Source: Branchiostoma belcheri (Eukaryota > Chordata > Leptocardii > Amphioxiformes > Branchiostomatidae). Taken from it: DNA of 64,000 nucleotides. The notes beneath the pieces were generated by a model, which did not search any database, was not told the origin of the DNA, and worked only from the letters and a program-made list of their open reading frames with translations. The DNA lies in assembly GCF_001625305.1 (NCBI RefSeq), contig NW_017804209.1, forward strand, positions 1,403,392-1,467,391, given 5' to 3'. This document shows, piece after piece, positions 54,966 through 64,000 of this stretch (positions within the stretch are counted from its first letter, which is position 1; every line of letters begins with the position of its first letter). Position numbers and translations under genes: made by a program.

Positions 54966-55269
54966 GAGAGTCGTTTGAAAGAGCGAACTCTGACATTTTA
55001 AAAGGCTTTCTCATGTTGAAATCTGTTTTACGGAATAAGCCTATTACCAACATCATGATACCGCGGTTTAGCTTTCTATCACGACAACCGCAGCTTGATG
55101 ACGCAAAGCCTTACGCAGCCTTGCCATGTTGTCAATGTGGGTAAAAGGGTGAATGCCAATAGCCTTTTTCAGGCCGTAGGGGCAGTGGGTTGTTATCCAC
55201 ACCTGCGTCTAGGGTAGGGCACTGGAAAGCAGGGCCCATCCCTCTCCTTCAACCCGCGTCTTTTACCTC

Positions 55270-55480
55270 ACCAACTGAAATCAGGAACACATTTTACACA
55301 TGGGTTGAGTGAGGAAAGGTGTGACATTCCAAGCGCACAAGATTGGTGAGAAAAAAAATGACAAGATTCGATTTGATTAAAACTTAATAACATCATCATC
55401 TGATATTCCAAAGGTGTCCTTCCATTTTTTTATTCCAACATTTCATGACTAGATATGGTGACTCAAGTAATGTCAACTCA
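55270..55480 (-). repeat. SINE family A, degraded copy
   Basis: TTCCAACATTTCATGACTAG and GAGTGAGGAAAGGTGTGACA match the family tail. The tRNA-like head is replaced by unrelated sequence. Confidence 0.65.
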
Positions 55481-55529
55481 TTTTATGCCACCACCATGTT
55501 GATGTCTCTTTTACGAAATACGCATGTTA

Positions 55530-55862
55530 CCAATCTGTATCTGTATAGCTGGTCTAAGGTAACCGCCCTTCGGCGTAACACACCAGTTACAACCTTACGA
55601 TTCCTATCTTCGGACTCACACTCTGTATCTGTATAGCCGGTATAACCGCCATTCGGCGTAACACACCAGCTTCGCAGGCACGCGGCGCGGCGGCAGCTAG
55701 CTGTAACACACCGAACGACTTGTTACACTCAATCTGTGCACATTTAATTGCAGGAGTTGTTTTAAGCTTTCTAGTGATGATGCCCCAACTGTGCCTGGTG
55801 GCAACGAGTTCTACGATAGTTCTGGGGAAATACGAGTTTTTGAATACCTCGATTCTTGATAA
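55530..55862 (-). repeat. CR1-like LINE, part 1 (interrupted)
   Basis: GTATCTGTATAGCCGGTATA, CACCAGCTTCGCAGGCACGC, then the coding end up to CTCGATTCTTGATAA. The reading resumes at 56318 after an M1 insertion. A tandem 3' terminus lies at 55530-55585. Confidence 0.85.
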
Positions 55863-56317
55863 GGCCACACCAAGTAAATTTTATGGATGACGTCCTTTGG
55901 AGACCCTAAATCTAATGCGAGAGGGCGAAAAAAAACAAGAAGGGCCCTAAAAAACAAGATGCCTAGATTAGAAATATACTAAGAGACGACAAATGTTAGG
56001 ACACAAATTGAATGAGGTGACACAGTGTAACAAGCAAGAAGTCTTATTCATCATCAAAACAGTAATAAATCAGGTGGAACAGCAGTTATCGTCCTGTCCT
56101 GTTTCTTTCATCACATTTTTGCAGGCCTGCAGAAACAAGGCATGTGCTCTTTACCCATTTCGCGTTACGGGGTTTACGTCAATCTAACGATTTGCGGCAC
56201 TGTCGTGACTCTTTGGTCATAGTTACAGGAAGCGGAATTTCTTGTTTTTTTTTTCTAGGAACAGGCCAAAATCAATGCGCGCGTGGACGTCATCCATAAA
56301 ATTTACTTGGTGTGGCC
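55863..56317. mobile_element. MITE family M1, intact and nested copy
   Basis: Terminal inverted repeats GGCCACACCAAGTAAATTTT (left) and its exact complement (right). It is flanked by TAA at 55860-55862 and 56318-56320, inside a CR1-like fragment whose undisturbed copies have a single TAA. A 3-bp TAA duplication suits PIF/Harbinger-type transposition. There is no transposase inside. Confidence 0.9.
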
Positions 56318-56320
56318 TAA

Positions 56321-56480
56321 CTCTGATATTTGAAGGCATAACTATTTCTTGTTCTTTTCTGGGCTGGTACGTCCACCAGTTTATTAGTCATTTTGTACAT
56401 CATGCACAGTCTGAACATTCTACGTCTGTCTTCCAGTGATCCCCACTGTAGGTTTCTTTTATTCTCTGTTATTACATAAT
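56321..56480 (-). repeat. CR1-like LINE, part 2
   Basis: Continues the family: GGGCTGGTACGTCCACCAG, TTGTACATCATGCACAGTCT, GTCTTCCAGTGATCCCCAC. The frame is broken. Confidence 0.8.
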
Positions 56481-56499
56481 ATCTGTTATGCGATTCCTC

Positions 56500-59100
56500 C
56501 GTTTTACGTTCCGTCAGACCACGTTGCCGGCCACGTTTGCGTTCTCGCCATTGTAAAATTGCTTTGACCAAAGTCGAGTGTTTACCACGTTACCAACCCT
56601 GTTGTTCATTAGTCTTCGTAATGGCCAATTTAAGTGAATTTTTCCCCGGACAAAGAACCTGTCTTCTCTATGTAAGACTAGATCTTTAGTGAGCTACTAG
56701 TAGAGATCAATGTTCGAAATCCTTTTCCAAAACAGGTCATAACACGGCAAAAACCAGTTACTCAAGGAATCAGATACATATACGCCAAAAAAAAAAACAG
56801 TTACTGATGTCTCACATTCTGTTACATATCTGTTATCCTACGGTTTTACGCTAAGCCACGCCACGTTGCCGGCCACGTTTGCGTTCTCGCTTTGACCAAA
56901 GTCGAGTGTTTACCAAGTTTTTGTTTATTTGTTTATTTACCATTTGCACGTATATTAAAAACAATTACACAATCAAATAATAATAATCAAAGAATGTTCG
57001 GGGTAGGCCAGAAACCTGGGTGGTTTTTCTAGAGGCCTACCCCAAGCAAAGATAACTTATGACAAAACATATTTAAATTAAACATCAAAATTAAACAATG
57101 AAATAATTAAACAATGATTAATTAAACAAAATCAAGACACGGAAATAATAACTGAAGTGTATAAACTAACTAAAACGAAATTAAACAAAAGTCTTATACC
57201 TGTAATTCAGGTAGATGTTACAGATTAAACTGATTAAATAACTAACATAAGAATTAACGATTAAAACAAAATATTAACAATAACAAGGAAAACAAACAAA
57301 TCAGATTGTGGATGTACTGGGATTTTGTAGGAAAAAGTTTTTAAGAAGTTTTTTAAATACAGGAGTTGACTGGCAGTTGTGTAACAGTTGGCTTAACTTG
57401 TTCCAGACGATGGGGCCTCTATACGCTATTGAGAATTGTTTTTGTGTGGATTTAGTCTTGATCGGCCTTAATTGGTTATGTTGTCTCGTATTGTGCTGGT
57501 GAATGTCTGAGTTGAATGTAAAAAAAGTGTTGAATTGATCTGGTAAACTATTGGTATTATGAACGATTTTATGAACAAAAATGGCTATTTGTAATTTGTT
57601 TAAGTCATATACATTTATGATTTTTAGTTCACGAAACAGGTGCTGAGTGTGCTGTGAAGTGTGTGTTAGCTGCAATTCTAACAAAGTGTTTTTGTAGTTG
57701 ATAGAGTGGTTTAATTGAAGTTGTGTAAGTGCTCGCCCAAATGAAATTGCAGTATGATAGATACAGATATATTAGACTGTAGTATAATGTTATGAATATT
57801 CTTCGTGGGAGGAGGGTCTTTATTTTTCTAATGATGCCTATGTTCTTATGAATCTTATTGCAAATCAAATCTATATGTATCTTCCAATTAAGTTTTTCAT
57901 CTATAAGTATTCCTAAAAAGCGAGTGTGGTTTACTTGATTGATACGTTTATTATTTATATATATGTGGGCTTTTTCTTTATCATACTTCTTTTTTGGTCC
58001 AGAAAAAATAATAAAACTTGTCTTCTTTATATTAAGGGATAACTTATTCGCCTTGAACCATTGACTGACCTTTTCTAATTCTGCATTTACCGTTGTCAAT
58101 AGAGTATCAAAATTACTGTGTGACATAAACAAGTTTGTATCATCTGCGAACAACAAAGTAAAAAATTTATCTGATACTAATGCTAAGTCATTAACATATA
58201 TTAAGAATAAAAGGGGGCCTAATATGGAGCCTTGCGGAACTCCACAAGTTAAGGGTTTCTGAGAAGAATTGATGTTTCCATTAGAGACGAATTGTTTTCT
58301 GTTACTTAAATAATCTTTCAGCCAACACAGGACGGACACATCAAATCCATAATTTAAAAGTTTTTCATGAAGTATGTTATGATCTACCGTATCAAATGCC
58401 TTAGATAGGTCAAGGAATATACCAATGGTGTATTCATTCTTTTCAAGGGCTGCGGTGATTTTGTTGATGAGCTGCAAGAGTGCCATATATGTTGAGTGTT
58501 TTTTTCTAAATCCATACTGGTGGGTGTATAAGATATCATTAGTTTCCATGTGGCTCACTATCCGTTTATATACGATTTTTTCTAGGATTTTTGAAAAGAC
58601 TGGTAATAGTGATATAGGGCGATAGTTAGTGAATACGCACGGATCCCCTGCTTTATGTAATGGAATAACCTTTGCCGACTTTAACTCAGAGGGAACCTTA
58701 CCACTTTCCAAAGAAGTCTTGAATACATGTGTTACTGGATTTAAAATTTCTGTAGCGATCTGTTTTAAAAGGCTGGCACTGATTTCATCTTGTCCTGGCG
58801 CTGCATTTTTTAAATTGGTGAAAAAGTTAAAAAGTTACCAACCCTGTTGTTCATTAGTCTTCGTAATGGCCAATTTAAGTGAATTTTCCCCCGGACAAAG
58901 AACCTGTCTTCTCTATGTAAGACTAGATCTTTAGTGAGCTACTAGTAGAGATCAATTTTCGAAATCATTTTCCAACAAAGGTCCTAACACGTCAAAAACC
59001 AGTTACTCAAGTTTTCGCCATTGTAAATTTGCTTTGACCAAAGTCGAGCGTTTACCAAGTTACCAACCCTGTTGTTCATTAGACTTCGTAATGGCCAATA
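56500..59100. repeat. Triplicated host block around an L2-like insertion
   Basis: GACCAAAGTCGAGTGTTTAC and TTACCAACCCTGTTGTTCAT recur near 56566/56590, 56893, and 58834/59036. The span of about 150 bp at 56590-56745 matches 58834-58990 closely. Confidence 0.85.
56918..58833 (-). pseudogene. L2/CR1-like reverse transcriptase, 5'-truncated and frame-shifted
   Basis: The minus-strand frame 58711-57629, open back to about 58830, encodes a non-LTR reverse transcriptase. It has PLHKAGDPCVFTNYRPISLL, FLDLSKAFDTVDHNIL, GVPQGSILGPLLFLIYVNDL, LLFADDTNLF and a thumb with FLGILIDEKLNWKIHI. The catalytic FADD is present. A frameshift near 57650 moves the C-terminus to another frame (RPIKTKSTQKQFSIAYRGPI, VWNKLSQLL). 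The 3' UTR has a stem (GGGGTAGGCC with GGCCTACCCC) and ends AAATAAACAAATAAACAAA. The endonuclease domain is absent, so it cannot be autonomous. Confidence 0.92.
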
Positions 59101-59204
59101 GACAGACAGACGTGACGCCATGGTCCTTAAAGCTGCGGAGACGTCGGTCGTTACCAGAAAGCTCGTTAACGCTTGGTTCTGTGATGAGTTCAGGTAACAA
59201 CCAT

Positions 59205-59680
59205 CAAGTGAACAATACGGACCCTCTTCCAGCTATGTGCAGGTGCTACAAGTACAAACTACCGTCACACCTGCGCATGCGTAAAACATCTCTTCATTTT
59301 TTCCTAGTTTGAGAACAGTTTATTTTCTCATTAAGCTCCCTAGTTAGATGCTTGATGTTAATTATCTTCAGATGAACAATACGGACTCTCTTTGCACTAT
59401 GTGCAGGCGAGGTGCTACAATGACAAAAACTAACGTCACACATGCGGAGAATATCTCTCTTGAAATTTGTCTGGTTTATAAGAGTTTCCTTCTCGTGAAG
59501 CTCAGTAGTTAGATGCTTGATGTTAATTATCATTAGGAGAACAAGACGGACCCTCTTCGCGCTATGTGTGTGGGAGGTGCTACAAGGAAAAGTTTGCGTA
59601 ACACACTCGAAGAATATATCTTCATTTTTTTCTAGTTTGAGAACAGTTCTTTTCCATTAAGCTTAGTTAACGTGATGTTT
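59205..59680. repeat. Three tandem units of about 165 bp
   Basis: GAACAATACGGACCCTCTTC, GCTATGTGCAGG and AGATGCTTGATGTTAATTAT recur near 59210, 59375 and 59540. Confidence 0.85.
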
Positions 59681-59967
59681 TTTTTTTAATTCAAAGAAAC
59701 AATAATACAAAGGAAAGGACGAAGACAATTACAAATTGGTGGCCTACTCAAGTTGTGCAAATTAAACTTGATGTTAGTCCGTTTCAAGCAGCCCGGACAC
59801 AATGTAGCAACCACACATGGATGACGTAGGGCCACACGTCATGCCCGCATGCGTCACTCTACACTCAGCAACTCGACCATAGTAACCACACATTGACGTC
59901 ACACCACCGTGGCATTTTCCCTCGCTAGTCAGCTTTTTAGAAGAAAATCCTCAGACGCTTACGTGGG

Positions 59968-60150
59968 TGAAGGTTAGACATCCAGGTAATGAGATACGCC
60001 AAAAAAAAACAGTTACTCACAAGCATCTGGATATGATTTTGAAAACGACAGACGTTTCAGCTAGCAGCCACTACCTTTCGTCAGTGACTGAGAAACCAGA
60101 GGGGAAATTCAGGTTTATAAGCACGAACTATTGATTAATATGCCAATAAG
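59968..60150 (+). repeat. M3 copy
   Basis: GAAGGTTAGACATCCAGGTA, ACGTTTCAGCTAGCA and CTTTCGTCAGTGACTGAG. Confidence 0.8.
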
Positions 60151-60274
60151 TGAAATCAATTTTTCAAGTCCAAAAGGATACAAAATGCGAAGGTAAACGT
60201 TATGCATTTGCTTTGCAAATGTTTCCTTTTTAGTCTTTGCTTCCCATTATTTGTACTGATGTTTACGTACTGAT

Positions 60275-61075
60275 ACTGATACTGGGCTTAGAAACATCAC
60301 CACAGCAGAACTCCGCTCACTGATAGAGAACAGGAACGAGTGGAGAAGAAGAACCCATTGTCTCCCATGTTGACATGATACTGATGGTTTCCCTCAACGA
60401 ATAAAAAATACGTTTCTGTCGTGATTAAAAGTTGACCTTCCATCCGGGTTCAACCTTCCGTAACCGGAACTTCCAAGTCCAGTCATGGCTGTCTTTACTT
60501 AATCAAGCCCCAGCGGGCAGGGCGGCGAGAATATAATTTGTGCAAAACTTGAGTCAGAGTCACTTAGTCTTTGCCCCTTTATTTGTACTGATGTTTGTAC
60601 TGATACAGATACTGGATTCAGAAACATCACCACAGCAGAACTCCGCTCACTAATGGAGAACAGGAACGAGTGGAGAACAATGACCAATTGTGATGACATG
60701 GCTGATGTCCTCATGTAAGGTTTAAAGGGCACTTATGTTTTACCTGAACGAATAAGAAAATACGTTTCTGCTGTGATTGAAAGTTGACATTCCATCAAGG
60801 TTCAACCGTCCAACATCACCATAGCAGAACTCTTCTCACTGATGGAGATAAGGGACGATTAGAGAAGGAGAACCCATTTGATGTTGTTTCCCGTGTTGTC
60901 ATCCCTGATGTCCCCGTTTAGGGCCTAGGTTCAAGAGGGTACTGATGTTTTCCCTGAACGAAAAAGAAAATACGTGATTGAAAGTTGACCTTCCATCCCG
61001 GTTCAACCTGCCGTAACCGGAACTTCCAAGTCCAGTCATGGCTGTCTTTACTTAATCAAGCCCCAGTGGACGGCG
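60275..61075 (+). pseudogene. LINE C-terminal tail in three tandem copies
   Basis: ACATCACCACAGCAGAACTC with GAGAACAGGAACGAGTGGAG recurs near 60292 and 60625, and in degraded form near 60816. The coding tail matches 10675-10900. Between them GGTTCAACCTTCCGTAACCG and TTACTTAATCAAGCCCCAG are also repeated. Confidence 0.8.
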
Positions 61076-61194
61076 GTAAGGGTGCGGGTCAGCGGCGGAC
61101 CAGTGATACGTGCTCCGGGCTTGTTAACATTTGACTCCTCAGCCGGGCGGCGGGTCTAACGAGTCGCTAGGGGTTACTGAAGCGTGCTGAGAGA

Positions 61195-61435
61195 ATCATA
61201 TCGTATTGGGTTGCGCAACAGGATGTAACTAGGAACCTAGAGGTCCCGTGTTCGAGGCCTGACATGCCACCGATCTTGTGCCCTTGGGAAAGGCACTTTG
61301 CACGACTTTCCTCACTTAGATCAGGTGTAAATGAGCATTGTCCTGTCATGTCTTTGTCCCCTGTGTTGGTGACGGCATTAAAACGAGTATAAGTTGATAA
61401 AACATGAGTGTGCCGTCACCACGTCTGGTGATTAC
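61195..61435 (+). repeat. SINE family A copy
   Basis: Degraded tRNA head (GTGTTCGAGGCC), then CCGATCTTGTGCCCTTGG and a complete tail to GAGTGTGCCGTCACCACGTC. Confidence 0.85.
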
Positions 61436-61481
61436 ATTTTGGAACTAGAAAGGCCAATATTTGCTTTGGAGCAAATATAGC

Positions 61482-62182
61482 GATGGGTTCACCACATTTT
61501 ACCACATGGCAGGGAAAGAATGAGAAACACAAGGGAAAACAATGCTTTACATTGATATAACTATAGTATGAAGTAACATACAACTAAGACTACAACAGTT
61601 GGATAGCTATTCCCTACATTATTGGTTAGGATTGCATAATGCAAACTGTTGATTTTCAAGATAAAAAGAAGCGTTCATAGCCCGCATTCCAATGCTGGAG
61701 CAGGAAAGCTTAAAATACCTACCAAAACACTTGAATACAGACATACTGTCAGTATGGCATGGCTCTGTGCAGGTGTAAATGAAGTTAAGCCAGTTAAATC
61801 CCAACAGCCAATCAGCAAGGAGAATAGAGGAAAGCTGCATGCCTATTGGTTGATGCCTTGCATGCCATTGTGATGACTCATGTCCAAATGTGGTAAACAC
61901 TGCACACTTACACAGTAATACATTAGCTATTACACAGCCAAAAAACTCAAATAAAACCATTCTTAAAGCCTGTATCACAATAATTTAAAAAACGCCTAGG
62001 GGTATTTGCCCACTGTACCTCCATACCAAATTTCAGGACCTTAGGCCCTAAAATGAAGAAGCTGAATCCATTTAAAGATATGGCAGGAGGAGGAGGAGAA
62101 GGAGGAGAAGGAGGAGGAGAAGAAACATCAGAAAAAGCAATATGGTTTCACCACACCACTTCGTGGTGTGGTGAACCCATAA
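61482..62182. mobile_element. Possible MITE of about 700 bp with terminal hairpin
   Basis: The left end ATGGGTTCACCACA is answered at the right by TGTGGTGAACCCAT. The right end itself folds (CACCACACCACTTCGTGGTG). The interior holds no transposase. Confidence 0.55.
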
Positions 62183-62489
62183 TAAAAGAAAAAACAGGAT
62201 GTAGGTATTATGAGGTTAGGTCGTATGGCGAGGTAAGGACTTTAACTTAGATTAACGTCGACTTTGCTGCTTGAAAAAAAAAGTGTAAGATTTTTGCCCC
62301 AAACGTGGCTTTTATTTGTACTTTAATATCGGGTGCTTTAGGATGGTTAGGATGATTTAGAAAGGGAAATTTTTTTCAGTGTCAAACTACAAGGCCCCTG
62401 TTAATGTTCAAAACATTGTGATCCTTTTTACATGTTATCGTTTATATCTCCAAGTTGCTGTTTTGTTATTTGCTGTTTTTTTTATTATC

Positions 62490-62575
62490 TACCATTGTAT
62501 GTACTCTTCTTTGTCAGTGGTGGGGCTAGGATTAGCAGCCAGCTAGAGTTGCTCACCACTGTGTCCTGTAAGCTT
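62490..62575. repeat. R1 copy, reverse orientation
   Basis: ATGTACTCTTCTTTGTCAGT and CTAGAGTTGCTCACC are the complement of the R1 blocks. Confidence 0.7.
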
Positions 62576-62849
62576 CTATGTGGCTCAATAGAAAAATTAA
62601 TGTTTAATAATAATAATAAAAAAATGTTATTTTTGTCTTTCTTGCTAAATGAGACGTTCATTGGTACCCCAGTCACAGTCTGGCCCCAATCAGGCGAGGT
62701 TCCACCCCGGTGAGGTATGTTTCTCCACGCGCGCTTAGCCGGACCCTCCCGCTAATCCTGCCGGCCGGACGGCGGGTCGCGACCTTCTACCGAGCGGGCT
62801 GAGCGGTAATTAACCACCGGGGAGCACGGACGTGACTCCGGGTTTATTT
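62576..62849. other. GC-rich stretch, no gene recognised
   Basis: 62700-62850 is GC-rich (GCCGGCCGGACGGCGGGTCG) without an exon I can support. Confidence 0.3.
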
Positions 62850-63010
62850 CAAAGGCATTGAATGAAATTTCAGGGCAGCAAAACAAAGAAAACATTCCAA
62901 ATGAAGAAATCTGTCTGATATTGACATTCACTGCCATTTCGTAGCACATTTTCATGTTTTTACATGTTTGAAATAGCAAAAAAAATACAGGCCATGTGAG
63001 GCGACTTTTT
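62850..63010. repeat. MITE family M2 fragment
   Basis: GGCATTGAATGAAATTTCAG and GGGCAGCAAAAC match the family's left half. The right end is missing and is followed by a poly-C tract. Confidence 0.7.
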
Positions 63011-63634
63011 TTTCTGGTACCCCCCCCCCCCGCCACATCACATACGTAGCAGCATCACATTTTTGCATCAGTATGTGATAGGATTTATTCAACCAGAATT
63101 TGATTTTGAAAATCAAAGTCAAATCAAGTTTTGCTGCAATGGAATGCCTTTTTTTAAAGATGTTGCCTTTACCCGGTATCGATATCGTTTTTCCTTTTTT
63201 GTCAAGGCTCCCCCACTAGTACTGGTTGACGCCTGCATGGCGCCTAGTGGTTCAGCTGTACAAAAGATAGGCCACAGCTGTCAATTAACAAGACAGGCGT
63301 CCCATCTCTGAAATGTCCGGATTGACGTCACAGCTGTCAATTATCCCCACGTCCCGTCAAGTTGAACAAAAGAACAGTCGAGATCTTGGTGTACGTGTTC
63401 CGATCCCCCCTCACTATGTACAACTGTTCTTGGCTGTAAATTAGCAGTAGAACTACTCTTAACTACAAATGACAGATCCAATCAACGTATGTCTCTTTGC
63501 AGTGCAGTCCATCGTCGTTTGTCTCTTGCTAAGTTTCAAAAGGCCCAAAATAGCAGTGCCTACCCGGTGCAGGATCTAGGAACACAACTGGTAGATTGTA
63601 CCGTCGAGTACCGTCGAGACTATCGTTCATTTTA
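63011..63634. other. No gene recognised
   Basis: A short direct repeat (CACAGCTGTCAATTA at 63273 and 63331) is the only structure noted. Confidence 0.35.
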
Positions 63635-63639
63635 AACCT

Positions 63640-63690
63640 GGTGTGTTACGCCGAAAGGCGGTTATACCGGCTATACAGATACAGATTAAA
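63640..63690 (+). repeat. CR1-like LINE 3' terminus
   Basis: GGTGTGTTACGCCGAAAGGC then ACCGGCTATACAGATACAGA. Confidence 0.8.
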
Positions 63691-64000
63691 TACCTCGATG
63701 CAGTGCGCATTGTCCAAAGCTGGATCATTGCCAAACAAGTATTTGACTGTTTGGATAAACTTCATCGGGAGGGAAAAACTGAACAAGGTCCCTCATGGAC
63801 AAGTTATGCCAACAGAAAGTATCTATCAAGATTACATAATGTTTAAAGTTAAAAATTTTTGGTCCAACACAAAAAAATTCTCTCACCTAGAGTTTTCGAC
63901 CAGTCACCCTGGTCTTCCTCGGTAGACTGACCCAGTGAAGCTTGTCACGTGGCCTCTTTGAATTGTGACGTCAACCCTTGGTCAAAGGTATTTGGTAGAC
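63691..64000. other. No gene recognised at window end
   Basis: AT-rich, short frames only. Confidence 0.3.

Overview
The window is eukaryotic, intron-rich and very repeat-dense. It most resembles an amphioxus (Branchiostoma-type) genome. That guess rests on split neuropeptide-type genes with GT/AG introns, tRNA-derived SINEs, many 5'-truncated CR1/L2-like LINE tails, foldback elements and MITEs, minisatellites inside introns, and peptide precursors that look like invertebrate relatives of parathyroid hormone (PTH). No bacterial-type operon, CRISPR array or phage is present.

The main content is three secreted-peptide genes, all on the minus strand. Each was rebuilt by matching splice sites and reading phases. 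Gene 1 (stop 5654, start 8682, noncoding leader about 10974-11025 behind a TATA box) encodes a signal peptide and then 12 tandem copies of a peptide of about 31 residues, separated by dibasic sites. Gene 2 (stop 24690, start 30451, leader about 32350-32380 behind a TATAAATA box) encodes a signal peptide and four different related peptides. Gene 3 (stop 46951, start 51350) encodes a single-hormone precursor of 109 residues. Its predicted 37-residue peptide aligns without gaps to PTH and has Glu4, Arg20, Trp23 and Leu24 of the PTH numbering. Most released peptides begin x-Ala-Glu, at the place of PTH Ser3-Glu4. I read the set as a PTH-like (class B GPCR ligand) gene cluster. The assignment is strong for gene 3, good for gene 1 and tentative for gene 2.

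Layout: 1-5600 holds a possible end of another gene plus SINE, foldback, telomere-like and LINE-tail repeats. 5654-11060 is gene 1. 11.1-24.6 kb is a repeat field of foldbacks, MITEs, SINEs, a 43-bp minisatellite and a satellite of about 180-200 bp. 24.7-32.4 kb is gene 2, whose introns carry three different minisatellites. An orphan TATA box plus leader-like exon lies at 35.5 kb. 36-46.7 kb is mostly repeats and LINE remnants, including a CR1-like reverse transcriptase remnant and a long CA tract. 46.8-51.4 kb is gene 3. 51.5-64 kb holds a telomere-like array, nested MITEs and LINEs, an L2-like reverse transcriptase pseudogene (56918-58833) and tandemly repeated LINE ends.

How the genes would work together is inference: three secreted precursors, each routed by a signal peptide and cut at Lys-Arg, would give a family of related helical hormones. 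They differ in copy number, end modification and the residue at PTH position 23. No receptor gene is in the window. All long open frames outside these genes and the LINE remnants are explained by simple repeats or antisense shadows.
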